A program made the translations under genes and the position numbers. A stretch of 64,000 nucleotides of DNA from an uncultured Roseburia sp. GTDB taxonomy: Bacteria > Bacillota > Clostridia > Lachnospirales > Lachnospiraceae. The notes below the pieces were generated by a model. That model saw nothing but the letters and a program-made list of their open reading frames with translations. It made no database searches and was not told the origin of the DNA. The stretch spans positions 10,254-74,253 of the forward strand of contig CAKQXQ010000009.1 in assembly GCA_934292805.1 (NCBI GenBank). Reading direction: 5' to 3'. Shown here piece after piece: positions 26,626 to 35,164 of the stretch. Numbering within the stretch: the stretch's first letter is position 1; each line of letters begins with the position of its first letter.

Positions 26626-27492
26626 CTAAAATACAATTCCAAACATCTCGATCACAACACCCCAGAACACGCCAAATCCATAAAGTGCTGCCACGATCCC
26701 CGCATTCTGCTTCCAATTGCGGTTCAATTTATACAATACCAAAAGTCCGACTCCGGCATTGACAAGCAGACCTGACATCATAGCTCCGGCTCCTATCACC
26801 CCGCTTAAATAAAGCTCTGTGATCACAACAGAAGACGCACAGTTTGGAATCAGACCAACAAGTGCTGCGATCATCTCTCCTGCCACCGGAATATTTTGAA
26901 ATACAACTGCAAGCTTGTCTTCGCCGATCACTTCAATGATAAGTGTAAGAATAAATGTAATGATCAGAATATAGAAAAAAATCTTTAACGTATGCCTGAT
27001 CGCAGATTTTAAAACACCATCCTCACAGCTGCAATGTTCTTCTTCACATACTACATGGATATCCATGTCTTTTTCTTTCTTCTTGAACAGGTTTACATAC
27101 ACAAATTCTGCAATAAATCCGGAAAGGATTGCGATCACTGCCTTTGTCGCCAGGATTTTGATCACTGTTGATGCCGGAACTGCAGCAGAAATAAAGATTG
27201 GAAGCATTTCATCCGATGTGGACAAAAAAACAGCCAGCAGTGTTCCTACTGTGATCACTCTTCCCGCATACAGGCTGGATGCTGCAGCTGAAATTCCGCA
27301 CTGTGGAAGGATTCCAAGCAGTCCGCCCCATAAAGGACCTACTTTTCCTGCATTTTTGATCCTGCTTTGAACTTTTCCGCCTGTTGTGTGTTCCAGGGCT
27401 TCCATCAATAAATATGTTAAAAACAAAAACGGAAGTAATTTTATATTATCTTCAATTGTGTGTATAAAAGTGTGTTCTAATATATGCATCAT
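26626..27492 (-). CDS. Putative metal/metalloid permease (arsenic-efflux/Mn-transporter-like)
   Basis: This polytopic membrane protein of 288 aa has about eight to ten hydrophobic segments in two halves. Each half contains a related motif: LLGILPQCGISAAASSLYAG (about residue 60) and LVGLIPNCASSVVITELYLSGVIGAGAMMSGLL in the second half. A soluble loop near residues 135-165 is rich in His, Cys and acidic residues (EKDMDIHVVCEEEHCSCEDG), suggesting metal binding. This duplicated layout matches proteins labelled putative manganese transporter or arsenic efflux protein. The true substrate is unknown. Three 17-bp spaced boxes between promoter and ATG suggest tight repression. Confidence 0.75.
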   Translation of the reverse strand: MMHILEHTFIHTIEDNIKLLPFLFLTYLLMEALEHTTGGKVQSRIKNAGKVGPLWGGLLGILPQCGISAAASSLYAGRVITVGTLLAVFLSTSDEMLPIFISAAVPASTVIKILATKAVIAILSGFIAEFVYVNLFKKKEKDMDIHVVCEEEHCSCEDGVLKSAIRHTLKIFFYILIITFILTLIIEVIGEDKLAVVFQNIPVAGEMIAALVGLIPNCASSVVITELYLSGVIGAGAMMSGLLVNAGVGLLVLYKLNRNWKQNAGIVAALYGFGVFWGVVIEMFGIVF

Positions 27493-27524
27493 AATCTCGG
27501 TCCTCTTCTATTTACAAGTTACGC

Positions 27525-27576
27525 GCATTTGCAATCTGTATGCATTTGCAAATTGTTTGCGTTTTGTCACTCGATT
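27525..27576 (-). promoter_or_regulatory. Iterated operator before permease gene
   Basis: GCATTTGCAA occurs at 27525-27534 and again at 27542-27551, and a degenerate GCGTTTTGTC follows at 27559-27568, all with a 17-bp period. The set lies just downstream of the -10 box, where a bound repressor would block transcription. Confidence 0.6.
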
Positions 27577-27604
27577 ATTATACACATTCTCACACAGATG
27601 TCAA
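27577..27604 (-). promoter_or_regulatory. Consensus sigma-A promoter for permease gene
   Basis: On the minus strand a perfect TTGACA (27599-27604) and a perfect TATAAT (27577-27582) are spaced by 16 bp. This is the closest match to consensus I see in the window, and it fits a gene kept off by a repressor. Confidence 0.8.
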
Positions 27605-27654
27605 GTAAAAATATTTATAATATATTTCGCAAAATATTTATAACCAGCCTGGCT

Positions 27655-28008
27655 TTATGACATACTTCGTTTTTCTCTTCCAAGCTCCAACAAAAGCATA
27701 AGCACTGTCCAGCTGCGATTGGTCGGTGTCAGAATCGCTTTGTAATCTACCGAAAGCTTTATCTGACGGAATTGGAATAACAGCCTGTCCATATGCTTTT
27801 CACTTACATCACAGAAGACGAGAAGGCTTTCCTCTGGTGCATTGCCCTCGAACGGTGCCATAAGAACAGATTTCTTTCCTTCTGCAAGATCACCGATGCT
27901 CTGTTTTAAATCTGCAGGGAGAATCTCTTCTACACGGATTTTCATTGCTTCTGCTGCTTTCTTCACCTTCCAGTCATCTTTTACATGATAAATTAAAATT
28001 TTCTCCAT
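27655..28008 (-). CDS. DUF3783 domain protein
   Basis: This small protein of 117 aa is predicted soluble. The C-terminal half carries the DUF3783-like pattern LLVFCDVSEKHMDRLLFQFRQIKLSVDYKAILTPTNRSWTVLMLLLEL. The N-terminal IYHVKDDWKVKKAAEAMKIRVEEILPADLKQSIGDL is a typical partner region in clostridial members. It has an AGGAAGAG site. There is no catalytic motif and no known role. A 15-bp hairpin lies in its leader between it and ldh. Confidence 0.8.
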   Translation of the reverse strand: MEKILIYHVKDDWKVKKAAEAMKIRVEEILPADLKQSIGDLAEGKKSVLMAPFEGNAPEESLLVFCDVSEKHMDRLLFQFRQIKLSVDYKAILTPTNRSWTVLMLLLELGREKRSMS

Positions 28009-28028
28009 TTTTCTCTTCCTTATAAATT

Positions 28029-28072
28029 CAGGGACAAAAGATCCGGTCCATTCCGAATGTCTTCTGTCCCTG
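28029..28072. terminator. Hairpin between ldh and DUF3783 gene
   Basis: CAGGGACA pairs with TGTCCCTG and the stem extends with G-U pairs. A T-run follows only on the plus strand, where no upstream gene exists. On the minus strand it precedes the DUF3783 ribosome site without a T-run. It may therefore be a leader hairpin or a weak ldh terminator. Confidence 0.4.
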
Positions 28073-28101
28073 TTTTTTGATTTAATTATGCTTTATCATC
28101 T

Positions 28102-29058
28102 TTAAAGTACTTCATCAAGAATCTTTTTCAGTGTTTTTGCTGATTCCTGCAGTTTTTGTGTTTCTTCCTCATCCAGGGAAATCGGAATCTGCGTCTCAAC
28201 ACCATTGGCACCGACAATAGCCGGCATACTTAATGCCACATCAGAAATCCCGAATTCTCCATGCATCACATTCGTAACCGGAAGAACGGATTTTTCATCA
28301 CGGATGATCGCCTCGCAGATCCTTCTTACTGCCATTGCAACACCAAAGTATGTTGCTTTTTTCTTCGCAATAATCTCATATGCACTGTTTTTTACATTCT
28401 CTGCGATACGCTCTGTCGCCTCATCATGATTGAAATGTCCACGCATCTCACAGAAATTATTAAGCGGTACACCGGAAACTGTTGCACTGCTCCATGCAGC
28501 AAGCTCGCTGTCTCCATGTTCTCCGATAATAAACGCATGAACGCCTCTGCTGTCCACATTCAGATGTTCCCCAAGATTGTATTTTAATCTTGCTGTATCG
28601 AGTACAGTTCCGGAACCAAGTACACGGTTCTCAGGAAATCCGGAAAGCTTTAATGCTGTGTATGTGAGGATATCTACAGGGTTCGATACGATCAGTAAAA
28701 TCCCTCCGCAGTTTCTTTTTGCGATCTCCGGTATAATCGATTTAAAGATACCGACATTTTTAGATACAAGATCAAGCCTTGTTTCATCCGGCTTTTGATT
28801 TGCTCCGGCTGTCACGATAATAATTGCTGCATCTGTAATATCATCATAGTCTCCGGCATATATTTTCATCGGTCTTACGAATGGCAGCCCGTGACTGATA
28901 TCCAGTGCTTCTCCCTCTGCACGGTTTTTATCTGCATCGATGAGTACCATCTCGGAAAACAGTCCGCTCTCCATTAATGCAAAGGCTGTTGCTGAACCAA
29001 CAAAACCACAACCGATCATCGCCACTTTTCTCTGATTTACCATTATTTCACTCATCAT
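28102..29058 (-). CDS. ldh: L-lactate dehydrogenase
   Basis: This enzyme reduces pyruvate to L-lactate with NADH, a fermentative end step. The 318-aa protein has the Rossmann motif IGCGFVGSATAFALM with Asp in LIDADKN (NAD preference). The mobile-loop region is GANQKPDETRLDLVSKNVGIF; the usual substrate Arg lies in this loop. It also has NPVDILTY and the catalytic His in IGEHGDSELAAWS. L-LDH and malate dehydrogenase share this fold; the loop Gln-Lys-Pro and the length favour lactate. GAGAGG precedes the ATG. Confidence 0.9.
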   Translation of the reverse strand: MMSEIMVNQRKVAMIGCGFVGSATAFALMESGLFSEMVLIDADKNRAEGEALDISHGLPFVRPMKIYAGDYDDITDAAIIIVTAGANQKPDETRLDLVSKNVGIFKSIIPEIAKRNCGGILLIVSNPVDILTYTALKLSGFPENRVLGSGTVLDTARLKYNLGEHLNVDSRGVHAFIIGEHGDSELAAWSSATVSGVPLNNFCEMRGHFNHDEATERIAENVKNSAYEIIAKKKATYFGVAMAVRRICEAIIRDEKSVLPVTNVMHGEFGISDVALSMPAIVGANGVETQIPISLDEEETQKLQESAKTLKKILDEVL

Positions 29059-29136
29059 TCATTTCCTCTCTTTCTCTTGCTGTCATTAGCCTCCCCAATA
29101 CAAAAAGTTTCCATACAACAGATTTCCTCTGATTTG

Positions 29137-30099
29137 TCAGATTCCCTTCTCTTTCAGGAAATCTACCCAGATGTTGTATTTGGATCCATAGAGATGCACC
29201 TCATCAAAAGTCAGGTCACTTCTCAAATTGCCTTCTTCATCACATACTACATCATTTACATCGATATAGAAAATATCCCTGTTATCCGCAAGCTGTGCGA
29301 TCCGTTCATTTCTCTGTTCAATTCCCGTATTATTAAAGATTGGATCTTTATCATTTTTTTCCCTGGATACTTTCATGATCCCCTGTACAAAAATGACTGC
29401 GTCCGGCTGTAACTGACGGAATTTTTCCACGGATTCCTCATACGCTGTCATAAATCCATCCAGCGTTCCGCGACCCATTTCATTGATCCCGATCTGGAAA
29501 TAAATCTTTCCATATTGTCTTGCCTTAAGGGCATCCTCTAATGTAACCTTTTCCCCATCCACTTCACAGAACTTCTCCGTCCAGAGATTGTAAACATTCA
29601 TTCCTACCGTAGCATAAAATGTTGCATCATCAAGTCCGCCATAATCGTGCAGACCGACTGTCCTTGAATCTCCGATAAAAACTGCATCCTGGAAATAGCT
29701 GTCATCTACAGTGTGGAATGTCCGTACCTCCTCTGTTTCTGTCTCCAGTATACTCTCTGTGCCATTCACACTTTCTGTTCCTGTTTCATTCCCGGCTGTC
29801 TCTGTGGCTTCGGTTCCGGCAATTTCGGTATTGGGAACTTCTGTTCCAATCATACCATCATTCTTCTTTCGTTCTTCTGCAAGCTTTTCCCATTTGTCCC
29901 AGATAGATTCTCTCTCGCTGCTCCACGGATAGATGCCATCATGGATTCCCTGCAGCACAAGTACAAAGTATGGTGTTTTTCTTACATCGATCGTATATTG
30001 TCTGTAAATCGTATCTTTTCCAAGATAACCCATCACAGATAGTACGATCCAGCTTATCAAAATCAGAATCGTTATCCTGCAATATCTGATTTTTTTCAT
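29137..30099 (-). CDS. SGNH/GDSL-type hydrolase, membrane-anchored
   Basis: This 320-aa protein has one N-terminal membrane segment (ITILILISWIVLSVMGYL) and a low-complexity Thr/Glu/Gly/Ser-rich spacer (about residues 80-125). An extracytoplasmic SGNH esterase domain follows, with the nucleophile Ser145 in FIGDSRTVG, a block III Asn in GINEMG, and the Asp299/His302 pair in FDEVHLYG. I used the ATG at 30099; an upstream TTG is less likely. It begins 17 bp after the MBOAT gene. Such pairs commonly transfer or remove acyl groups on surface polymers or exported molecules, so it probably acts with the MBOAT protein outside the cell. The substrate is unknown. Confidence 0.85.
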   Translation of the reverse strand: MKKIRYCRITILILISWIVLSVMGYLGKDTIYRQYTIDVRKTPYFVLVLQGIHDGIYPWSSERESIWDKWEKLAEERKKNDGMIGTEVPNTEIAGTEATETAGNETGTESVNGTESILETETEEVRTFHTVDDSYFQDAVFIGDSRTVGLHDYGGLDDATFYATVGMNVYNLWTEKFCEVDGEKVTLEDALKARQYGKIYFQIGINEMGRGTLDGFMTAYEESVEKFRQLQPDAVIFVQGIMKVSREKNDKDPIFNNTGIEQRNERIAQLADNRDIFYIDVNDVVCDEEGNLRSDLTFDEVHLYGSKYNIWVDFLKEKGI

Positions 30100-30116
30100 T
30101 CCTATCAAGTTCCTTT

Positions 30117-31469
30117 CTAAAAGTTAAAATATAAAAAAGGATTGTTTTCTGAAATGGCAAGGTAATACATGCTAAGTGCAAATATCGCTGCCACAACCGC
30201 TGTTCCGAGAATATTTTTCCTGATCAGCGTATATATTTTTGCAGGAAGCGGTGTTGCAAACAGAACTCCCAGTAACAGTAACTTCCAGTAATCATTCATA
30301 TATTTCACAAAATCCACCGGATTTACAGTCTGCTTCGAAGCAGCGAAGAATGGAAACATCCTGCTTAAATATACCCCCAGCTGTCCCACATCTGTGATCG
30401 TAAATGCCATCCATGTAACCGGTACTAATACGATCACATACAAATGAGAAAGTATCCTGCTTCTTTCCAGATAACGCAGTAAAAACAGCTTCTCCAATAA
30501 AAGGAGGGATAAAAGCATGCCACCCCAGATCAGGAAATTATAACCTGCTCCATGCCAGAGTGCTGTCAGTGACCAGACTACAAACAGATTGAATAAAGTT
30601 CTTCCTTTTCCTTTCCGGTTACCTCCAAGCGGAATATAAACATAATCGCGGAACCATCTTCCGAGTGTGATATGCCACCGGCGCCAGAATTCTGTTACAG
30701 ATTTTGAAATATACGGAAAACGGAAGTTCACAGGGATCGTAAATCCAAGCATCTTGCCAAGTCCGATTGCCATCATAGAGTAACCTGCAAAGTCAAAATA
30801 CAGTTCCATGGAATATGCGATCGCTCCAAGCCAGGCTAATGGTGTGGAAATACTTTCGAATCCGACTGCCCTGATATTATTCCATAACAGACCGATGCGG
30901 TCAGCAAGGATCACCTTGGATGCCAGACCAAGGATCAGTATCCTTACTCCCTGTTCTAAGTCGCGGACAGTGATCGTTCTCTTTTTCAGGCTTGCACTCA
31001 CTTCCTCATAATTCACGATCGGTCCTGCGATCAGCTGTGGAAACATCGTCAGATACGTTCCGAGATTAATAACTGACTTTTCTGCCGGAACCCTGCCTCG
31101 ATACACATCGATCACATATGCTGAGATCTGGAATGTATAAAAACTGATTCCCAATGGCAGCGATCCTGCAAGCCCACTGTATTTAAAGAAAAACAGCATT
31201 CCAAAATCATAGAATAAAGCCAGGCACAGCAGAAACGCCTGCCTTTTTCCTCGCCCTTCCTGTGCATCCGGATACATAAGCCTGCCGATCACATAATTTA
31301 CAAGCACAGACATAAGAAGCAGAACCACATGCTCTGCCTCACCATATACGTAAAATACGATACTTCCTGCAAATAATACATGGTTACGCCATCTTGCAGG
31401 ACAGATAAAATATATCACTAAAAAAACTGGTAAAAACCGAAATAAGAACTCAAAACTGCTGAATACCAT
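30117..31469 (-). CDS. MBOAT family O-acyltransferase (AlgI/DltB-like)
   Basis: This membrane-bound O-acyltransferase of 450 aa has many hydrophobic segments. Motifs include MVFSSFEFLFRFLPVFL at the N-terminus, LPLGISFYTFQISAYVIDVYRG, FPQLIAGPIVNY, FWRRWHITLGRWFRDYVYIPLGGNRKGKG and the catalytic-His region LTALWHGAGYNFLIWG. AlgI-type enzymes pass acetyl groups across the membrane to polysaccharides or other acceptors. There is no dlt or alginate operon nearby; the only partner is the SGNH hydrolase 17 bp downstream. The acceptor is unknown. Confidence 0.92.
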   Translation of the reverse strand: MVFSSFEFLFRFLPVFLVIYFICPARWRNHVLFAGSIVFYVYGEAEHVVLLLMSVLVNYVIGRLMYPDAQEGRGKRQAFLLCLALFYDFGMLFFFKYSGLAGSLPLGISFYTFQISAYVIDVYRGRVPAEKSVINLGTYLTMFPQLIAGPIVNYEEVSASLKKRTITVRDLEQGVRILILGLASKVILADRIGLLWNNIRAVGFESISTPLAWLGAIAYSMELYFDFAGYSMMAIGLGKMLGFTIPVNFRFPYISKSVTEFWRRWHITLGRWFRDYVYIPLGGNRKGKGRTLFNLFVVWSLTALWHGAGYNFLIWGGMLLSLLLLEKLFLLRYLERSRILSHLYVIVLVPVTWMAFTITDVGQLGVYLSRMFPFFAASKQTVNPVDFVKYMNDYWKLLLLGVLFATPLPAKIYTLIRKNILGTAVVAAIFALSMYYLAISENNPFLYFNF

Positions 31470-31504
31470 AATACATCATTCTCTCATCCCAAATCTAACA
31501 TCTA

Positions 31505-31522
31505 TTGTATTCCTGTATACAA
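31505..31522. promoter_or_regulatory. Dyad TTGTAT-N6-ATACAA upstream of MBOAT gene
   Basis: This perfect inverted repeat with 6-bp arms and a 6-bp spacer lies about 36 bp before the MBOAT ATG. A TATAAT box (31542-31547, minus strand) lies just upstream, so a protein bound here could block transcription. Confidence 0.4.
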
Positions 31523-31630
31523 TCACCCTAAGGCAGTACCTATTATAGATGAAAAGAAAACGGGTTTCCATACTATTTTCAAAATGTATCAAAAATGTCA
31601 TAAACCCTTCTTTTTGTAATGATTCTGTAA

Positions 31631-32938
31631 CTATTTTTCTGCCCCTGGATCATTGCTTTTCTTATATTCACGCAACAGCTGTTCTATTTCCCCAATAAAA
31701 TAGAGTGATCCGAAAACAACTGTTTTTTCTTCTGTCAAAATGGAAAAATCAGGCAGTGCTTCCTTTATATCCGAAAGTACTCCTGCATCCACACCATGCT
31801 TTCTGATGCATTCCGCAAGCTGCTTTGCCTGAAGTGCTCTCTCGCTCTCGACCGTCACAGTTTTAAAGTCAAGGGCTAACGGCAGTAATTCCTCGATCAT
31901 TGTTTCATAGTCTTTGTCTGCCATAACTCCCATGATAAAGTGAAATTTTTCTCCGGGATATAGTGTCATAAGACTGTTCTTCAAAGCATCTACACCATTT
32001 CCATTGTGTGCTCCGTCCAGAAGATAAAATGGATTCTCGCAGACTAACTGCATACGTCCCATCCATTCTGTCCTGTCAATTCCATTCTTTATCGCACGTA
32101 ATATCTCCTGCTGCGGCATTTCCTGCATCTTCAGGAAATAATCTGCGGCGTACACAGCCGCTGCGGCGTTCTCATATTGGTGTACACCAAGCATGCGCAT
32201 TGTAAATTCCCCATAATGATCCAGAGAGAAATGCTGTTTTTTTCCGACAGGAGGTAATATGTGGATCTGATCCCAGTCAATGATCTTTACATCCTTGATC
32301 TCTTTCTGACAAGCCACATCACACAGCACATCCAATGCTTCTTTTTCCTGGCTTTCCATCACAAGCTTTGTTCCTTTTTTCAGAATACCCGCCTTTTCTC
32401 CTGCAATCTGCGACAGCGTATTTCCAAGGATTGCCATATGATCAAATCCGATCTTTGCGATCACTGTAACATCCGGAATTCCACATGCATTCGTAGAATC
32501 ATATTTTCCACCAAGCCCTGTCTCTAAGACTACAACATCACATTGCTTCTCATTATAATAAAGCAGTGCCATTGCAAGACAGTAATCAAACATTGTCGGA
32601 TAAACACCAAAATCAATGGACAGCAGCTCGTTTCCAATTCTTTCTACATCCTCTTGCGATATCATCTCGCCATTTATCTGGATCCGCTCCCTGAAATCTA
32701 CAAGATGCGGTGAAGTAAACATCCCCACTTTTAATCCTGCCTGTTCAAAAATTGAGTGCAAAAAAGCAGAGACACTCCCTTTGCCGTTTGTCCCTGCTAT
32801 ATGCACGATTTTTAAATCCTTCTCAGGATGGCCGAGTATTTCTAACATACGCTCAGAAATCTCGACTCCTTTCAAATTTCCAAATCTTCTTTTGTTTTCA
32901 ATTGTATTTACGACTTCTTTATAATTTAATTTCTGCAT
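31631..32938 (-). CDS. folC: Folylpolyglutamate synthase / dihydrofolate synthase
   Basis: This enzyme adds glutamate to folates (and in many bacteria to dihydropteroate), retaining them in the cell. The 435-aa protein shows the P-loop HIAGTNGKGSVSAFL (about residue 47), TSPHLVDFRERIQINGEMI, LETGLGGKYDSTN (the metal/nucleotide Glu-Thr-Gly block), GFDHMAILGNTLSQIAGEKAGI and LLDGAHNGNG. It starts 5 bp after the degV stop, so it probably shares a transcript. The next gene, MBOAT, lies 161 bp away on the same strand. Confidence 0.94.
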   Translation of the reverse strand: MQKLNYKEVVNTIENKRRFGNLKGVEISERMLEILGHPEKDLKIVHIAGTNGKGSVSAFLHSIFEQAGLKVGMFTSPHLVDFRERIQINGEMISQEDVERIGNELLSIDFGVYPTMFDYCLAMALLYYNEKQCDVVVLETGLGGKYDSTNACGIPDVTVIAKIGFDHMAILGNTLSQIAGEKAGILKKGTKLVMESQEKEALDVLCDVACQKEIKDVKIIDWDQIHILPPVGKKQHFSLDHYGEFTMRMLGVHQYENAAAAVYAADYFLKMQEMPQQEILRAIKNGIDRTEWMGRMQLVCENPFYLLDGAHNGNGVDALKNSLMTLYPGEKFHFIMGVMADKDYETMIEELLPLALDFKTVTVESERALQAKQLAECIRKHGVDAGVLSDIKEALPDFSILTEEKTVVFGSLYFIGEIEQLLREYKKSNDPGAEK

Positions 32939-32943
32939 CCTGA

Positions 32944-33783
32944 CTATACTGCCATGATCACTCCACCATCGTTCGCATACATGCTGCTGACACCCGCGGT
33001 ATCTAAAATGATGATTTTTTTGAACTTTGCAATCTGTTCAATCTTTTCCTTCACTGCTTTTGCACGTTCCGGACAATTGCAGTGGGAGATTGCAAGAATA
33101 CGGTTCTCGCAGTCCTTTGTGCGCGATACCATTGCCTTAATCATCTTTTCCAGTGCCTTATTCATTCCCCGCGCCTGATCGAGCTGGCAGATTAAGCCCT
33201 CCTTTGTCGAGCCCATAACCGGCTTAATATTTAATGTGTTGGCGATAAACGCCTTAAGATTGGAAAGTCTTCCATTCTTTCTTAAAGTCTCTAAAGTCTC
33301 TAAAACAAAATAGGTATTCATAGAGGAAATATAAGCCTCTACTTTCTCTACTACTTCTTCAAATGAGCAGCCTGCCTCTTCATATTCCTGAATCTTCATT
33401 CCGATAATTGTCTCACCGATAGAAGCAGATTTTGAATTGAATACATGGATTTTTTTCCCATCCTTATATTCTTCTTCGTACAGGTTCTTTCCAAGAACAG
33501 CACTATTATAGGATCCACTGAGTTCACCTGACAATGTTACCGCATAGACATGGGAAGCTTCCCCTTTATATGCCGCCATATATTGCTCCGGTGAAGGGCA
33601 GGAAGATTTCGGTCCCTTTGTGCTCTCTTTTACTCTTCTTAAAAAGTCATGCTGATCAAATGTCTCATCGTCCACGATACGTGTACCCTCAACCAAAAGT
33701 TCCAGGGACACTGTTTCGAAAAATCCGCTCTTTTTCTGCTCTTCTGTCAGTTCTCCACAACTGTCGATAATTATTTTATACAT
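32944..33783 (-). CDS. DegV family fatty-acid-binding protein
   Basis: DegV proteins bind a fatty acid; in Firmicutes the FakB type presents it to the FakA kinase. The 279-aa protein has the N-terminal IIIDSCGELTEEQKKSGFFETVSLELLVEG, the central TVTLSGELSGSYNSAVLG-like block (here VTLSGELSGSYNSA) and the FVLETLETLRKNGRLSNLKAFIANTLNIKPVMG region of the family. No kinase gene is close. Two ATGs are adjacent; the second has the better spacing from GGAGG. It is followed 5 bp later by folC. Confidence 0.9.
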   Translation of the reverse strand: MYKIIIDSCGELTEEQKKSGFFETVSLELLVEGTRIVDDETFDQHDFLRRVKESTKGPKSSCPSPEQYMAAYKGEASHVYAVTLSGELSGSYNSAVLGKNLYEEEYKDGKKIHVFNSKSASIGETIIGMKIQEYEEAGCSFEEVVEKVEAYISSMNTYFVLETLETLRKNGRLSNLKAFIANTLNIKPVMGSTKEGLICQLDQARGMNKALEKMIKAMVSRTKDCENRILAISHCNCPERAKAVKEKIEQIAKFKKIIILDTAGVSSMYANDGGVIMAV

Positions 33784-33851
33784 CATACCCTCCGTTTACC
33801 AGTTATTATGGTTTCATATATTTTAAAAATAAGTTTTCATTTCTTTTATAT

Positions 33852-33868
33852 GTAGTATTGCATACTAC
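33852..33868. promoter_or_regulatory. Dyad upstream of degV
   Basis: GTAGTAT-TGC-ATACTAC is a perfect inverted repeat with 7-bp arms, 69 bp before the degV start. It resembles an operator of a dimeric repressor. No clear promoter boxes were fitted around it. Confidence 0.4.
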
Positions 33869-33949
33869 GTAACATTATCATAAAAACTTTATTTTGTATA
33901 GAGGGTATTTTATTTTTCCATAAAATATATAATACCGGCTGTCTGTACT

Positions 33950-35164
33950 TTAAAATTTAATCGTAAGAACATTCTGCGTGTCATCTTCAATATAATATAA
34001 AGATGTCATTTCCTTGCAATAATCAATGATATGCTGCTCTGTGATAAAATATCGAAATGCCTCCTCGTACTCCGTCCGGTCTTTGAATTTTATCGAACAG
34101 AATTCTGCACCGCCATAATATGCATCTGCAAGGATCTGCCCGGCTGCCTGCGCATCCCATTGCGGAAGGAACAGATTCTCATGCACATAATAATTATCCT
34201 TTACTGCTGTACACACCGGAAGAATGATCTCATCATCCGCATGATGTGTGACCTCGATTTCTTCTGTTGTAACTGCAAAATAATTATAATTGATATAATT
34301 TGAGGAAATTCCTGACTCGCCACTGTAAGTAGCATTCCCCCATGTGGTATCTATATAATAATATTCCCCATCCAGCCTGACAATATTCCATGCATGGGCA
34401 GTATTGTTCGCTTCGCCACTTACGATCGCACAGATAATTCCCAGCTTTTCCAGAAGGTACTGCGTTGCACACGCATATCCCTGACATACAGTAGCCTTAT
34501 TTAAGAAAACACTGATTATGTTCTGATTGTCGGATGCCTGTGTATCATAGGATATCTCAGATGCCAGATAATCAAATACATACTTCGCTTTCTCATAATC
34601 AGATGCATCTGGCATAATTCCATTCAGGATCCCCTTCACTGCGGCATCTATCTGTTCCTGCAATGTTTCCTTTTCCTGCTGCTCCATCGTATATTTCGGA
34701 GAGAACCGGATACGCACCAGCTCTTCTCCTCTTGTATACTGTGTATAGGAATACCCACTGATCCAGAACAATCCACCGTGATCTGCCATCACACAATGGT
34801 ACGCTTTATCAAGTATTTCTTTATCCAGCGTACTGACAACAATATCCTTTTCATATGAAGTGATCGCATCATAGATTTCATTGTAAACATCTCTCTCATT
34901 CTGCGGCAATGTCTGATAGGCATATCTTAAATCCGGCTGCCCATTTTCCTCTTCCGTATTTGCCCTTGCTGCTTCACTTTCTGAGTTCTCATATATACTC
35001 TCTGTCTGTGCTTCTTCCCGTCCAGTCAATAACTCCTGCCCGGACTTTTGTAGAAGACCGGAAAAAAAATCTTTTTCTGCAGCACATCCGGTAAAAACAG
35101 ATGCAAACATCAATGTAACACTCAAAATTACAGAAAAAATTCTTTTCTTCAAATTACGCTCCAT
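33950..35164 (-). CDS. Transglutaminase-like lipoprotein
   Basis: This is a predicted surface lipoprotein of 404 aa: basic N-terminus, hydrophobic core and the lipobox VFTGC with Cys27. A variable Glu/Ser/Thr-rich linker (about residues 40-80) follows. The transglutaminase-like core shows a Cys in TVCQGYACATQYLLEKLGI, His in NTAHAWNIVRL and Asp in YYIDTTWG, in the order of the papain-type triad. Such proteins are peptidases or crosslinking-type enzymes at the cell surface; the substrate is unknown. Its ATG overlaps the stop of the aminopeptidase gene by one base (TAATG), so translation is probably coupled. Confidence 0.88.
   Translation of the reverse strand: MERNLKKRIFSVILSVTLMFASVFTGCAAEKDFFSGLLQKSGQELLTGREEAQTESIYENSESEAARANTEEENGQPDLRYAYQTLPQNERDVYNEIYDAITSYEKDIVVSTLDKEILDKAYHCVMADHGGLFWISGYSYTQYTRGEELVRIRFSPKYTMEQQEKETLQEQIDAAVKGILNGIMPDASDYEKAKYVFDYLASEISYDTQASDNQNIISVFLNKATVCQGYACATQYLLEKLGIICAIVSGEANNTAHAWNIVRLDGEYYYIDTTWGNATYSGESGISSNYINYNYFAVTTEEIEVTHHADDEIILPVCTAVKDNYYVHENLFLPQWDAQAAGQILADAYYGGAEFCSIKFKDRTEYEEAFRYFITEQHIIDYCKEMTSLYYIEDDTQNVLTIKF

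Noticed and set aside
27525..27576. CRISPR-like repeats before the permease
   Set aside because: Only three 10-bp boxes with a 17-bp period occur, inside a promoter; there are no spacer-sized units and no cas genes.
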